Assembly: GCA_900545495.1 (NCBI GenBank)
Contig: UQZJ01000003.1
Location: 82,971 to 146,970, forward strand
Length of the DNA stretch: 64,000 nt
Direction of reading: 5' to 3'
DNA from: an uncultured Eubacteriales bacterium
GTDB taxonomy: Bacteria > Bacillota > Clostridia > Oscillospirales > Oscillospiraceae
Part shown: positions 42,218-51,052 of the stretch, one piece after another
Layout: every line of letters begins with the position of its first letter
How positions within the stretch are numbered: position 1 is the first letter of the stretch
Notes under the pieces: generated by a model
The model's database searches: none
Told to the model about the DNA's origin: nothing
What the model saw: only the letters and a program-made list of their open reading frames with translations
Translations under genes and position numbers: made by a program

Positions 42218-42807
42218 GACACACCACCCAGCTCATAGGCGCGGCGCATGACCTCGTCCGTGTTGGCCTGATACTCCTCCGCCGTTCCCTTGCGGCCCGT
42301 ATAGGTGGGCGCAAAGGGCTTGCCGAAGATGATGACCGTCTTGCGGAACAGGCGCTTGGCCGTGCCGATAAACACCGGTACCATCTTCACGCCGGCGCGG
42401 ATAGCCATCATCCCGGCGCCGCTCTTGGGCGTCACCTGCCCCGGCTTTTTCACCCGCGTCCCCTCCGGGAAGATCAGCAGGTTCCAGTCGTCCCGCAGGC
42501 TGGAGATGGCGGTTTTCACCGCGCCGATATCGCTGTTGCCCCGGTCCACCGGGAATACCCCCATGTTCCGCAGGAACCAGCGCACCAGCGGGATGGAGAA
42601 CAGCTGCTTCTTCGCCATGATCCGCAGGTTGAAGCTCTGGGGCATGGCCAGCACCAGCAGGATGGGATCCCACGCGCTGGAGTGGTTGGCGCACAGGATC
42701 GCCGCCTCGTCCTCCAGATTCTCCGTACCCCGCAGCTCCACCGGCAGGAAAAACAGCACGATGGGGCGCAGGATGCGCCACGCTCTGGCATAGAACTTGT
42801 TCCTCAA
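42208..42807 (-). CDS. plsC: 1-acyl-sn-glycerol-3-phosphate acyltransferase
   Basis: 199-aa membrane-associated acyltransferase making phosphatidic acid. Catalytic NHSSAWD (HX4D) and the substrate motif FPEGTR are present. An N-terminal hydrophobic helix (residues 10-22) anchors it. It overlaps cmk by 4 bp; the cmk-plsC-ispH/rpsA order is common in Clostridia. Confidence 0.95.
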   Translation of the reverse strand: MRNKFYARAWRILRPIVLFFLPVELRGTENLEDEAAILCANHSSAWDPILLVLAMPQSFNLRIMAKKQLFSIPLVRWFLRNMGVFPVDRGNSDIGAVKTAISSLRDDWNLLIFPEGTRVKKPGQVTPKSGAGMMAIRAGVKMVPVFIGTAKRLFRKTVIIFGKPFAPTYTGRKGTAEEYQANTDEVMRRAYELGGVSCL

Positions 42808-43490
42808 TTCGTTACACTCCCCCGTATTACGTCCAGCAGCAGTGCAAGGCTGGCGTCAAAATCCATGGAACTGGTGTCCACCATAATGGCGTCGTCCGCC
42901 GCCCGCAGGGGCGCCGCGGCGCGGTGTGTGTCGTTGTAGTCCCGCTCCTCCATCTCCCGCAGCACCTCCTCGTAGGGCTTGGGCGTGCCGCGCTGCCGCA
43001 GCTCCAGCTCGCGGCGCTTGGCCCGCACCTCCACGTCGGCGTAGAGGAAGATCTTCACGTCCGCATCGGGCAGCACCACCGTGCCGATGTCGCGGCCGTC
43101 CATAATGACACTGCGCTCCCGCGCCAGAGAGCGCTGCATCTCCATCAGGAAATCCCGCACGCCCTGAATGGCGGATACGGCGGAGGCGTACATGGAGATC
43201 TCCGGCAGGCGGATGTCCGCCGTCACGTCCTCCCCGTTCAGGAGCATCCGCTGCATCCCATCTGCATCGTGATCCATGCCGATGCGGATATCCGGCAGCG
43301 CGGCCAGCACCGCCGCCGTGTCCTTGGGGTCGATGCCGCGGCGCTGCACATACAGGCCGATGGTGCGGTAGATGGCGCCGGTATCCACATACAGGATACC
43401 CAGCCGCTCCGCCGCCGCCCTCGCCAGCGTGCTCTTACCTGCGCCGGAGGGCCCGTCAATGGCCACGGCGTATTGTTTTTTATTCATCAT
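42804..43490 (-). CDS. cmk: Cytidylate kinase
   Basis: 228-aa (d)CMP kinase. P-loop DGPSGAGKST and the CMP-binding VDTGAIYRT are at the N-terminus; DGRDIGTVV and KIFLYADVEVRAKRR follow. The double ATG at 43490/43487 leaves a 3-base choice; GAGG upstream fits either. A longer frame upstream is not homologous. Confidence 0.95.
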   Translation of the reverse strand: MMNKKQYAVAIDGPSGAGKSTLARAAAERLGILYVDTGAIYRTIGLYVQRRGIDPKDTAAVLAALPDIRIGMDHDADGMQRMLLNGEDVTADIRLPEISMYASAVSAIQGVRDFLMEMQRSLARERSVIMDGRDIGTVVLPDADVKIFLYADVEVRAKRRELELRQRGTPKPYEEVLREMEERDYNDTHRAAAPLRAADDAIMVDTSSMDFDASLALLLDVIRGSVTN

Positions 43491-43497
43491 TCCATCC

Positions 43498-44727
43498 TCA
43501 TTTCTCTGCGGCGGAAAGGCCCGCCAGATATCCGGTCGCCCACGCGATCTGGAGGTTGAAGCCGCCGGTATAGGCGTCCACATCCAGCACCTCGCCGGCA
43601 AAGTACAGTCCCTCCACCAGTTTGGACGCCATGGTGTTGGGTACGACCTCCCCCACCTTTATGCCGCCGGCGGTGACAATGGCCTCCGCCACCGGGCGCG
43701 GCCCGGTGAGAGGCACCGTAAAATGCTTCAGCTCCTGTACCAGACGGCGGCGCTGCTCTTTTGTCAGGCTGTTAGCCTTCTCCCCCTCCGGCAGCGCCAG
43801 ACGGCGCAGCAGCACCGGCACCATGCTCCGGTGTACCAGTCCCGACAGGATATTGGCCATATCCCGGTTGGGGTTCTCCCCGACATCCCGCAGGATGCGG
43901 GCGTCCAGCTTCTGCTCGTCCAGCGCCGGCTTCAGGTCGATGGACAGGGTGTACTGTTCCTTATCCCAGCGGCGCAGATGGGCGCTGGCGGACAGCATCA
44001 GCGGCCCCGACACGCCGAAGTGGGTGAACAGCATCTCGCCGAATTCCCGGAACACCGGCTTATGCTTTCCGTTGTATACCGTGGCCTCCACATTCCGCAG
44101 GCTCAGTCCCTGCATGGCGGCGCAGTCGGCATCATCGCTCTCCAGCGGCACCAGCGAGCCCCGTGGCGGCACGATGGTGTGTCCCAGCGCCGCCGCCATG
44201 GTGTAGCCGTCGCCGGTAGAACCGGTGCCGGGATAGGATACGCCGCCGGTAGCCAGTACCACGGCGTCCGCCGGGCGGTGCTGCCTGTCGGTATCCACGC
44301 CGGTGACCACGCTGTTCTCCACGGTGATCACCGCCGCCCGCTCCCGGAGGAGGCGGACGTGCAGCCGCCGCAGCTCCCGCTCCAGCGCACCGGAGATGTC
44401 GAAGGAGCGGTCAGACACCGGGAACACGCGGTTTCCCCGCTCCACCTTCAGCGGCACGCCCAGCGCCTCGAAAAACGCCATGGTATCCTGCGGCGTAAAG
44501 CGGGTCAGGGCGCTGTACAGAAACCGGCTGTTGCCGGGGATATTGGCCATCAGCGTCTCCTGATCGCAGTCGTTGGTCACGTTGCAGCGGCCCTTGCCGG
44601 TGATATTCAGTTTTTTGCCCAACCGCTCGTTGGGCTCCAGCAGCGTCACACCCGCACCCTGCCGGGCGGCGGTGATGGCCGCCATCATACCGGCGGCTCC
44701 CCCGCCGATCACTATGATCTCACTCAT
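43498..44727 (-). CDS. FAD-dependent oxidoreductase of the HI0933/BaiN family
   Basis: 409-aa flavoprotein with an N-terminal dinucleotide fold (IIVIGGGAAGMMAAI), the family block KLNITGKGRCNVTN, VLATGGVSYPGTGSTGDGY and a C-terminal YTGGFNLQIAWATGYLAG. Relatives include a bile-acid flavin reductase (BaiN) and many unknowns. The substrate cannot be inferred. Start ATG 44727 overlaps the rpiR-type gene end. Confidence 0.9.
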   Translation of the reverse strand: MSEIIVIGGGAAGMMAAITAARQGAGVTLLEPNERLGKKLNITGKGRCNVTNDCDQETLMANIPGNSRFLYSALTRFTPQDTMAFFEALGVPLKVERGNRVFPVSDRSFDISGALERELRRLHVRLLRERAAVITVENSVVTGVDTDRQHRPADAVVLATGGVSYPGTGSTGDGYTMAAALGHTIVPPRGSLVPLESDDADCAAMQGLSLRNVEATVYNGKHKPVFREFGEMLFTHFGVSGPLMLSASAHLRRWDKEQYTLSIDLKPALDEQKLDARILRDVGENPNRDMANILSGLVHRSMVPVLLRRLALPEGEKANSLTKEQRRRLVQELKHFTVPLTGPRPVAEAIVTAGGIKVGEVVPNTMASKLVEGLYFAGEVLDVDAYTGGFNLQIAWATGYLAGLSAAEK

Positions 44728-45592
44728 CGTCCTCTTTCCCGAAGATGCTGTACTTCGACCACACCTGTTCCATATCCGCCAGCGTGGCGGACAACTCATC
44801 TCTGCGCTGGCGGCCCACGGCCAGGATCAGCGCGTTCAGCAAACTCAGCGGCGCCGCCATGGAGTCCACAAAGGAGATCATGTCGCTGGGCGCCAGCAGC
44901 GACAGCGATGCCATCTGATACATGGGCGACATGGGACTGTCCGTGATGGCGATAACATCCGCCTGCCGGGAGCAGGCAAACTGCACCGCGTGGATGGCCA
45001 TTTTGGAGTAACGCGGGAAGCAGATGCTCAACAGCACATCTCCCGGCCCGATGTGTACCAGCTGCTCGTAGATCTCGCCAGCGGCGCTGCTCTGCACCAG
45101 TGTTACGTTTTCAAAAATCAGGTGCATATAGAAATTGAGGTAACCTGCCAGAAAGAAGGAGGAGCGGACGCCCAGAATATAGATGTGCTTGGCGTGGAGC
45201 AGCTTGTCCACCACCTGCTCAAAAACATCTCTGTCCAGTTCCTCGATGATGTCGTGAATGCTGTTCATGTCCCGCTGCATCACGCTGCCCAGAATATCCC
45301 CGCCGCTGATCTGGTCGCGGGACACCTGAATGCGCTGGATGGATGTGAGCTTGCCGCGGATCAGCTCCTGCAAGGCCTTCTGCATATCCGGATACCCGGC
45401 ATAGCCCAGCTCCGCCGCAAAGCGCACCACCGTGGACTCGCTGACCTGCGCCGTTTGTCCCAGCTTACTGGCGGTCATGAACGCCGCCTTGTCATAATTT
45501 TCCAGAATGTATTGGGCGATCCGCTTCTGCCCCTTGGAGAACGTGTCCATCCCGCTGCGGATGGTCTGTAAAACGCTCTTATTCGCGCTCAC
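44720..45592 (-). CDS. MurR/RpiR family transcriptional regulator
   Basis: 290-aa regulator: N-terminal helix-turn-helix (residues about 20-80, QTAQVSESTVVRFAAELGY is the recognition segment) and a C-terminal SIS sugar-phosphate-binding domain (YILGVRSSFFLAGYL...GDVLLSICFPRYS). Probably senses a phosphosugar; the target is unknown. It sits inside the large operon between rluB and the flavoprotein gene and overlaps both. Confidence 0.92.
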   Translation of the reverse strand: MSANKSVLQTIRSGMDTFSKGQKRIAQYILENYDKAAFMTASKLGQTAQVSESTVVRFAAELGYAGYPDMQKALQELIRGKLTSIQRIQVSRDQISGGDILGSVMQRDMNSIHDIIEELDRDVFEQVVDKLLHAKHIYILGVRSSFFLAGYLNFYMHLIFENVTLVQSSAAGEIYEQLVHIGPGDVLLSICFPRYSKMAIHAVQFACSRQADVIAITDSPMSPMYQMASLSLLAPSDMISFVDSMAAPLSLLNALILAVGRQRRDELSATLADMEQVWSKYSIFGKEDDE

Positions 45593-46304
45593 GCATCTCG
45601 CCTCCCCTAAGTCCTTGTAATTCTTGGTCTGTCAAGTATCTCCACTTGCCAGCAGGCAGGTCGCCCAGCAGCAGAGAATCCTCCTGTATACGCTGCAATC
45701 GAACCACATGCAGCCCGATCTGGGCGCACATCCGGCGCACCTGCCGGTTCTTCCCCTGATGGATGGTCACCCGCAGCATGGCTTGTCCCTCATGACGGGT
45801 GACCTCCGCCGCCTGCGCCGGTGCGATGGGCTCGCCGTCCAGCTGCGTGATGGCCATAAGACGCTCCGCCGCGCCCCGGATGTCGCCCCGCACCGTCACC
45901 AGATAGACCTTGTCCACCTGATGACGGGGGTGCAGCAGCCGCTGCGCCAGCTCACCGTCGTTGGTAAAGAGCAGCAGCCCCTCGGAGTCCCGGTCCAGCC
46001 GTCCCACCGGGTACACCCGTACCCCGCAGTCCGCCACCAGTTCCGCCGCCGTCCGCCGTCCGTATTCATCGGACAGGGTGGTCACATAGCCCCGGGGCTT
46101 GTTGAGCATCAGATAGACAGCCCCCGGCTTTCCCGGCAGCGGCGCGCCGTCCACCGTGACGGTATCCGTCTCCGGGTCGGCACGGTCGCCCAGCGACGCC
46201 ACCGCGCCGTTGACACAGACACGCCCGGCGGCGATCCACTCCTCTGCCGTCCGGCGGGCGCACAGGCCGGCCGACGCTATCAATTTTTGCAGCCGCTCCT
46301 TCAT
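45579..46304 (-). CDS. rluB: 23S rRNA pseudouridine synthase RluB-type
   Basis: 241-aa pseudouridine synthase with an N-terminal S4 RNA-binding domain (RLQKLIASAGLCARRTAEEWI) and the catalytic block GRLDRDSEGLLLFTNDG, where the Asp is essential. C-terminal GKNRQVRRM is typical. Start ATG 46304 overlaps the dacF stop by 4 bp. scpB-rluB linkage is common in Firmicutes. Confidence 0.95.
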   Translation of the reverse strand: MKERLQKLIASAGLCARRTAEEWIAAGRVCVNGAVASLGDRADPETDTVTVDGAPLPGKPGAVYLMLNKPRGYVTTLSDEYGRRTAAELVADCGVRVYPVGRLDRDSEGLLLFTNDGELAQRLLHPRHQVDKVYLVTVRGDIRGAAERLMAITQLDGEPIAPAQAAEVTRHEGQAMLRVTIHQGKNRQVRRMCAQIGLHVVRLQRIQEDSLLLGDLPAGKWRYLTDQELQGLRGGEMRERE

Positions 46305-47173
46305 GCGCCTCCACCCTCCTGCCGTATCGCTCCGTTCCACACCGCCGCCGGTGCGCGGCACATCCGTTCCAGCACCCGCTGCACCGCCATCCGCGGCGCC
46401 GTCAGCCGGAACCCGTATTCGTATAGCGCCGCGTGGTCGGCCCAGTCATCGCCGTCCCGCAGTGTCACAACGATCAGGCGGCAGCCGTTTCGCTCCGCAC
46501 AGGACACCAGCGTCCGACCCGCCGCCTTTGTATAGCCCGTTTTCAGGCCGACACACCCCTCCACCTGCCGCAGCAGGCGGTTGTGGTTCTCCATGGTGCG
46601 CGAACCGATGGTCACACAGCGACTGGAGCAGAGCCGCCGGAATGTGGGATCGTCCATGGCCGCGGCAGCCAGCACCGCCATATCCCGGGCCGTGGAATAG
46701 TGTCCCTCGGCATCCAGTCCGTTGGGATTGGCAAAGCTCGTATGCGCCATGCCCAGCGCCGCCGCCTTCTCGTTCATCAGCGCCACAAAGGGGGCCGCTC
46801 CCCCGGCGCACTCCGTCAGTGCCAGCGCCGCATCGTTGCCGGAGCACAGCAGCAGACCATACAGCAGCTCCTCCACCCGTACCGTCTCGCCGGGCTTGAG
46901 GTACATGGATGAGCCCTCCGCCATGTGCGCCTGCGTCACGGTGATGGTATCATCCAGGCCCGCCTGCTCCAGCACCACCAGCGCCGTCATGATCTTGGTG
47001 GTGCTGGCGATCAGCATCCGCTCGTCGCCGTTTTTTTCGTAGAGCACCTGCCCCGTGTCCGCGTCCAGCAGGACAGCAGCCGTGGCGGAGACCTCCACAG
47101 CCTCCGCCACAGCCGGTACGATACACAGGAGCAGGCACAGGCGCAGCAGCGCCCGCAGCACCTTGGCTGACAT
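46301..47173 (-). CDS. dacF: D-alanyl-D-alanine carboxypeptidase (DacF-type penicillin-binding protein)
   Basis: 290-aa secreted low-molecular-weight PBP that trims peptidoglycan stem peptides. A signal peptide (residues 1-25) precedes SXXK at 57-60 (STTK), SGN at 111-113 and KTG at 211-213. It is short and lacks the usual C-terminal beta domain and amphipathic anchor of PBP5/DacF. Context with gerW and other sporulation genes suggests, but does not prove, a spore cortex role. Confidence 0.93.
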   Translation of the reverse strand: MSAKVLRALLRLCLLLCIVPAVAEAVEVSATAAVLLDADTGQVLYEKNGDERMLIASTTKIMTALVVLEQAGLDDTITVTQAHMAEGSSMYLKPGETVRVEELLYGLLLCSGNDAALALTECAGGAAPFVALMNEKAAALGMAHTSFANPNGLDAEGHYSTARDMAVLAAAAMDDPTFRRLCSSRCVTIGSRTMENHNRLLRQVEGCVGLKTGYTKAAGRTLVSCAERNGCRLIVVTLRDGDDWADHAALYEYGFRLTAPRMAVQRVLERMCRAPAAVWNGAIRQEGGGA

Positions 47174-47237
47174 AGGATCACCCCGTCTTTTTTAGGATCA
47201 TCCCACTATATTCAGCCGTGTATGAAAGTATTTTCCT

Positions 47238-47630
47238 TTAGAAATCCGCCTTTTCCCGCTTCTTGTCGATAAAGCCCTCCACGCGGTCCATGACCTGCGG
47301 CACCATCTCCACGATGCGATCCACCGTGGTGATGGCGGGCGTACCCACCGGCAGCATACGGGTCACGCCGTCCTTGACCACAAGGAACGCCATAGGCTCC
47401 ACCCGCACACCGGCCGCCGCGCCTGCGCCCAGCTTATCCTGCTGCTTGCCGTAGTCCCCGCCGCCGCAGCCGAAGCCGAAGCTCAGGCGGGACACGGGGA
47501 TCAGTGTCACGCCGTCCGCCGTGGTAATGGGCTCGCCCACCACGGTGTTGGAGTCCACCATCTCACGGATCTTGCCCATAGAGGCTTCCATCATTGCGCT
47601 GATGGAGTTCTTCTTCTCGTTCATTTCCAT
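47238..47630 (-). CDS. ytfJ: GerW/YtfJ family spore protein
   Basis: 130-aa protein of the GerW (YtfJ) family, linked to spore germination. The glycine-rich core VSRLSFGFGCGGGDYG and AGVRVEPMAFLVVKDG are typical. Last residues are basic. Followed by a 64-bp gap before dacF. Confidence 0.92.
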   Translation of the reverse strand: MEMNEKKNSISAMMEASMGKIREMVDSNTVVGEPITTADGVTLIPVSRLSFGFGCGGGDYGKQQDKLGAGAAAGVRVEPMAFLVVKDGVTRMLPVGTPAITTVDRIVEMVPQVMDRVEGFIDKKREKADF

Positions 47631-47654
47631 GCTGTACGCTCCTTTTCTGATTCG

Positions 47655-48359
47655 TTATGTGGTCGCGTCCGCACCGGCGGGCGCCTGATTCTTCGTCTTT
47701 TCCGGCGGCGTTTTCTCCTGCGCCGTCTTCTTCTCCTGTGCGCTCTTTTCCTTTCGGAAGCCCTTGTACCACCGCAGCGCAGGCCCGGCGAAGGCAAAGC
47801 CGATGGCCAGCAGATCGCCGATGCGGAAGCTCAGCCCCACCTCGCCGCTGATGTGCGTTTCCGAGGCGGTGAAATCCGTCTCCAGATGGATATGGGGATC
47901 CGGCATACGGGTCAGCCGCTCCATCTCCGGCATCACCGTCCACATGGCGGTGTTGGCCCAGCCGTAAAGCTCCGCTACCTGCGCGGGATCGTCGCCGCCG
48001 AAGCACACGAACAGGCGCATGGGGTCGATACGCAGGCGCTGCCGGGTCTTCCGCAGCCCCCGCTTCAGGGACTCCCACAGCGCGGGCAGGGCGCTGCGTA
48101 TATCGCGGAAGGTCAGGCCGGGGGATTTCTTTTTTGCGCCGTCCTCCGGCGTTTTTTCTTTTTTCTTCTTAGGTGCTTTCTCCTTTTTCGGCTTATCCGG
48201 TTTTTTCCTCTCCGGCTCCGGCACCAATTGCAGCCGAATGGGACCCGCTATGGCCGTGACGCGCAGCTCCTCGCCAAATTGAAGGCGCACGCCCACCCGC
48301 AGAAGGAGCAGCACAAGTATCAAAAGCAGCAGGATGCCCAATATCCACAGTGCGACCAA
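47655..48359 (-). CDS. DUF2953 membrane protein
   Basis: 234-aa protein with one strong N-terminal helix (residues 3-21), a Lys/Glu/Pro-rich low-complexity linker (about 50-80), the DUF2953 core with LFVCFGGDDPAQVAELYGWANTA, and a second Lys/Glu/Pro-rich C-terminus. DUF2953 genes often neighbour gerW/ytfJ in spore formers, as here. Function unknown. Confidence 0.85.
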   Translation of the reverse strand: MVALWILGILLLLILVLLLLRVGVRLQFGEELRVTAIAGPIRLQLVPEPERKKPDKPKKEKAPKKKKEKTPEDGAKKKSPGLTFRDIRSALPALWESLKRGLRKTRQRLRIDPMRLFVCFGGDDPAQVAELYGWANTAMWTVMPEMERLTRMPDPHIHLETDFTASETHISGEVGLSFRIGDLLAIGFAFAGPALRWYKGFRKEKSAQEKKTAQEKTPPEKTKNQAPAGADATT

Positions 48360-48380
48360 CAGGGTCCCCCCTCTCTCTTT

Positions 48381-48959
48381 TTACGCTTCCTCCGTCGGAA
48401 GATTGCCCTCCTCGTCCAGACGCATCTGTCCGTCCGCCTCCATACCCGGAAGCTGGGGCAGATCCTCCAGCGAGTCCAGATGGAACGCCCGCAGGAACGC
48501 CTGCGTCGTCCGGTACAGCCGGGGGCGGCCCGGCACCTGTAGCCGTCCGCACTCCTCGATAAGGTGGCGATCCAGCAGCAACCCCACGGTGTAGGAGCTG
48601 TCCACGCCCCGGATCTGATCCACATACGCCCTCGTGGTGGGCTGGTAGTAGGCGATGATGGTCAGCACCTCCAGCGCCGGCTGGCTCAGCTTGGCAGGCT
48701 TTCGGATCTCGAAGGCCCGGCGGATCTGGTCTCCGTATTCCGGCGCGGAGCAAAGCTGGTAGCTGTCGTCCATTTTCAAAAGGCGGATACCCCGCCGTTC
48801 ATAGCTGTAATAATCCTGAAGCCGCTGGAGTACCAGCTCCGCCGTGGGCTTGTCCAGATCCAGCGCCACGCAGACGCGGTCGATGCCTACCGGCTCGCCA
48901 GAGGCAAAGAGGATGCCCTCCACCGCGGCCTCGATCTCCTTCATTTCCCGTGTATCCAT
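48381..48959 (-). CDS. scpB: Segregation and condensation protein B
   Basis: 192-aa winged-helix kleisin-interacting subunit of the Smc-ScpAB condensin. EAAVEGILFASGEPV, PALEVLTIIAYYQPTTRA and GVDSSYTVGLLLDRHLIEECG match the family. It follows scpA by 10 bp. Confidence 0.95.
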   Translation of the reverse strand: MDTREMKEIEAAVEGILFASGEPVGIDRVCVALDLDKPTAELVLQRLQDYYSYERRGIRLLKMDDSYQLCSAPEYGDQIRRAFEIRKPAKLSQPALEVLTIIAYYQPTTRAYVDQIRGVDSSYTVGLLLDRHLIEECGRLQVPGRPRLYRTTQAFLRAFHLDSLEDLPQLPGMEADGQMRLDEEGNLPTEEA

Positions 48960-48969
48960 GGTTTTCCCC

Positions 48970-49755
48970 TTACATCATTTCTTCCGGTACGTCGCCCTCG
49001 CAGGTGACGGTACAGTCGCTGGCAGAGCCCGCCAGGCGGATGAGATTGTTCCGGCACAGCTCCAGCACCGCCATGAAGGTGGCTACCAGCTCGCTGCGGC
49101 TCCTGCTGCCCCGGAACAGCAGCAGGAAACGGGTGATGCCGCCCCGCTTCAGGCGCTGGATGATCTCCCGTGCCTTCGTCTCCACCGGGTACGGCTCCCG
49201 CTTTACGATCTCATCAAAGGCCTTCAGCTGAGGCGTCTCCTCCACCTGCCCCCGGCGGTCGGTGACCTCCTGCATGGCGAGGATCAGATCCGCCGGCTCC
49301 TGCTCGTACTCGTAGATCTTCCCGCGCTCCATCGGCTCCGGCGGACGGGTCAGCACGTTGCGGCCAAACTCTCCCATGGGGCCCAGCTTCTCCGTGATAT
49401 AGCGGATCTTGGCGTAGGCGTCGCCCCGCTTCCGCTCCTCCAGAGACTGGATGAGGGCGTCCATCTCGCTCTGGGCCTCCTCATCCTCCAGACTCAGCAG
49501 CATACGGGTCTTGATATACATCAGGTGCGCGGCCATGGTGATGAATTCGCTGGCCACCTCCAGATCCATCTGCTTGCGTTTTTCCAGATAGTCCAGATAT
49601 TGCTCCAGGATCAGGGCAATGGGGATGTCCTGTATCTCTATCTTATTTTTACTCAGCAGGAACAGGATCAGATCCAGCGGCCCCTCAAAATCCTCCAGCG
49701 GCTGACTGGCCTTGGTCTGCACCACCTTTTCCAGCTTAAAAATCGGATTGTCCAA
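48970..49755 (-). CDS. scpA: Segregation and condensation protein A
   Basis: 261-aa kleisin of the Smc-ScpAB complex that compacts and segregates the chromosome. FEGPLDLILFLLSKNKIEIQDIPI at the N-terminus and ASEFITMAAHLMYIKTRMLL are the family signature; the C-terminal winged helix contacts Smc. Between the M50 gene and scpB. Confidence 0.95.
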   Translation of the reverse strand: MDNPIFKLEKVVQTKASQPLEDFEGPLDLILFLLSKNKIEIQDIPIALILEQYLDYLEKRKQMDLEVASEFITMAAHLMYIKTRMLLSLEDEEAQSEMDALIQSLEERKRGDAYAKIRYITEKLGPMGEFGRNVLTRPPEPMERGKIYEYEQEPADLILAMQEVTDRRGQVEETPQLKAFDEIVKREPYPVETKAREIIQRLKRGGITRFLLLFRGSRSRSELVATFMAVLELCRNNLIRLAGSASDCTVTCEGDVPEEMM

Positions 49756-49768
49756 CAGTGTTTACTCC

Positions 49769-50428
49769 TCAGAAGCCGACTATGCGGCAGAATAAGCCAA
49801 ATACCCAGTCGATGGCGGCGTTCAGCGCATTGCTGCCCACGCCAACGGAGATGATGACCACCAGCAGCACCATGCCCAGCTGCTCGTAGCGCATCAGCCA
49901 GTTGTAGGCTCTGTCCGGCAGCAGTACCGCCACCACCTTGGAGCCGTCCAGCGGCGGCACCGGCACCAGATTGAAGAGTCCCAGACCCACCGACAGGCAC
50001 GCGGTATTCACCAAAAATGAGAACAGCGTCTCCGGCAGTGCGCCTGTCACCAGCGCGCGGGCGTAGACCAGCCGTGCGAGCAGCAAAAGCAGCAGCGCCA
50101 GCAGGAAATTGGACGCGGGGCCTGCCAGCGCCGTGACCGCCATGCCCTCCTTGGGCTTTTTGAAGTAATTGGGATTCACCGGCACAGGCTTGGCCCAGCC
50201 GAAGCCCGCCACGATCATCATCACGAAGCCGATCCAGTCGATATGCCGCAGGGGATTCAGGCTCAGCCGATGGGCGCGCTTGGCGGTAGGGTCGCCCAGC
50301 GCATAGGCCGCCAGCCCGTGGCACGACTCATGGATGGTCAAACACAAAAATACGGATGCCAGGCGCAGGGCAATGCCCTCCAGAGAGCCAAGATCCAGCG
50401 CCGCCCACAGATCTTTCAGATATTGCAA
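49769..50428 (-). CDS. Site-2 protease family (M50) membrane metalloprotease
   Basis: 219-aa intramembrane zinc protease with about five helices. Zinc motif HESCH (in LCLTIHESCHGL) and the second motif VPPLDGSKV are present. Very similar small M50 proteins usually precede scpAB in Firmicutes. Substrate unknown. First gene of the operon running to ispH-rpsA. Confidence 0.93.
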   Translation of the reverse strand: MQYLKDLWAALDLGSLEGIALRLASVFLCLTIHESCHGLAAYALGDPTAKRAHRLSLNPLRHIDWIGFVMMIVAGFGWAKPVPVNPNYFKKPKEGMAVTALAGPASNFLLALLLLLLARLVYARALVTGALPETLFSFLVNTACLSVGLGLFNLVPVPPLDGSKVVAVLLPDRAYNWLMRYEQLGMVLLVVIISVGVGSNALNAAIDWVFGLFCRIVGF

Positions 50429-50505
50429 TGGAAATTCCTCCCGGTAAAGCGCGTGCGCGGGCCGCGCAGACGCGGCAAAAACGCACGTTTCGGATAGTTC
50501 CCTGT

Positions 50506-50534
50506 ATTATAGCAAATATTCCCGTAAAACACAA
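50506..50534 (-). promoter_or_regulatory. Promoter of the M50-scpAB-to-ispH/rpsA operon
   Basis: Minus-strand TTGTGT (50529-50534), 17-bp spacer, TATAAT (50506-50511), about 78 bp upstream of the M50 start. The remaining 180 bp up to the plus-strand peptide gene hold nothing I can name. Confidence 0.8.
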
Positions 50535-50713
50535 GAAAAAATCAGGCGCGCCGTCTGTTCATTGTCACTGAAATGACCCGAATGTAACCATTTTGTATCC
50601 AACTTACCACCGCTTTGTCTCCTTCCTGTAAGGATGCGTACCGGAAACTCTGGTATTGTATAGTCAAGCAATTGTACATCATCTATTCGCTGTGAGAAAG
50701 GAGAACATAAAGT

Positions 50714-50899
50714 ATGGTAAAGATGAAGATGATCGCCGGTCTGGTCGTTCTGTGTCTGGCTTCTGCGGTAGCGGCATTCTTCCTGCCCAACACCCTCGGT
50801 ACGCTGCTCTCCTTCGTGAGCATGGGAGCCGCTGCCGGCGTTGGCGTTTTGGCCATCGTGTCCTTCGTGCGGCTGCTCACACAGCGCCGTGCGTTTTGA
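50714..50899 (+). CDS. Small two-helix membrane protein (61 aa)
   Basis: 61-aa hydrophobic protein with two likely transmembrane helices (residues about 6-24 and 31-54) and a basic end LLTQRRAF. AAAGGAG precedes the ATG, and a strong terminator follows, so it is a single-gene unit divergent from the M50 operon. No family recognised. Confidence 0.7.
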   Translation: MVKMKMIAGLVVLCLASAVAAFFLPNTLGTLLSFVSMGAAAGVGVLAIVSFVRLLTQRRAF

Positions 50900-50943
50900 T
50901 ACAGGCCCTTCCACCAGAGAGACCTGTCCCGCGTTATACCCTG

Positions 50944-50984
50944 AAAAGCGCAGGGAGCACCGATGGTGCTCCCTGCGCTTTTTT
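50944..50984 (+). terminator. Terminator of the 61-aa membrane protein gene
   Basis: AAAAGCGCAGGGAGCACC/GGTGCTCCCTGCGCTTTT perfect long stem with a GAT loop and a T-run. Confidence 0.95.
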
Positions 50985-51009
50985 GTTGCGCCTCTGCTTA
51001 CAGCGACAA

Positions 51010-51045
51010 CGCAAAAATAGAGGGCTGTGCCGCTGGTACAGCCCT
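51010..51045 (-). terminator. Terminator of the rhomboid-lspA pair
   Basis: AGGGCTGT/ACAGCCCT stem (51021-51045), followed on the minus strand by CTATTTTTG; just after the lspA-like stop. Confidence 0.75.
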
Positions 51046-51052
51046 ATGTGTA

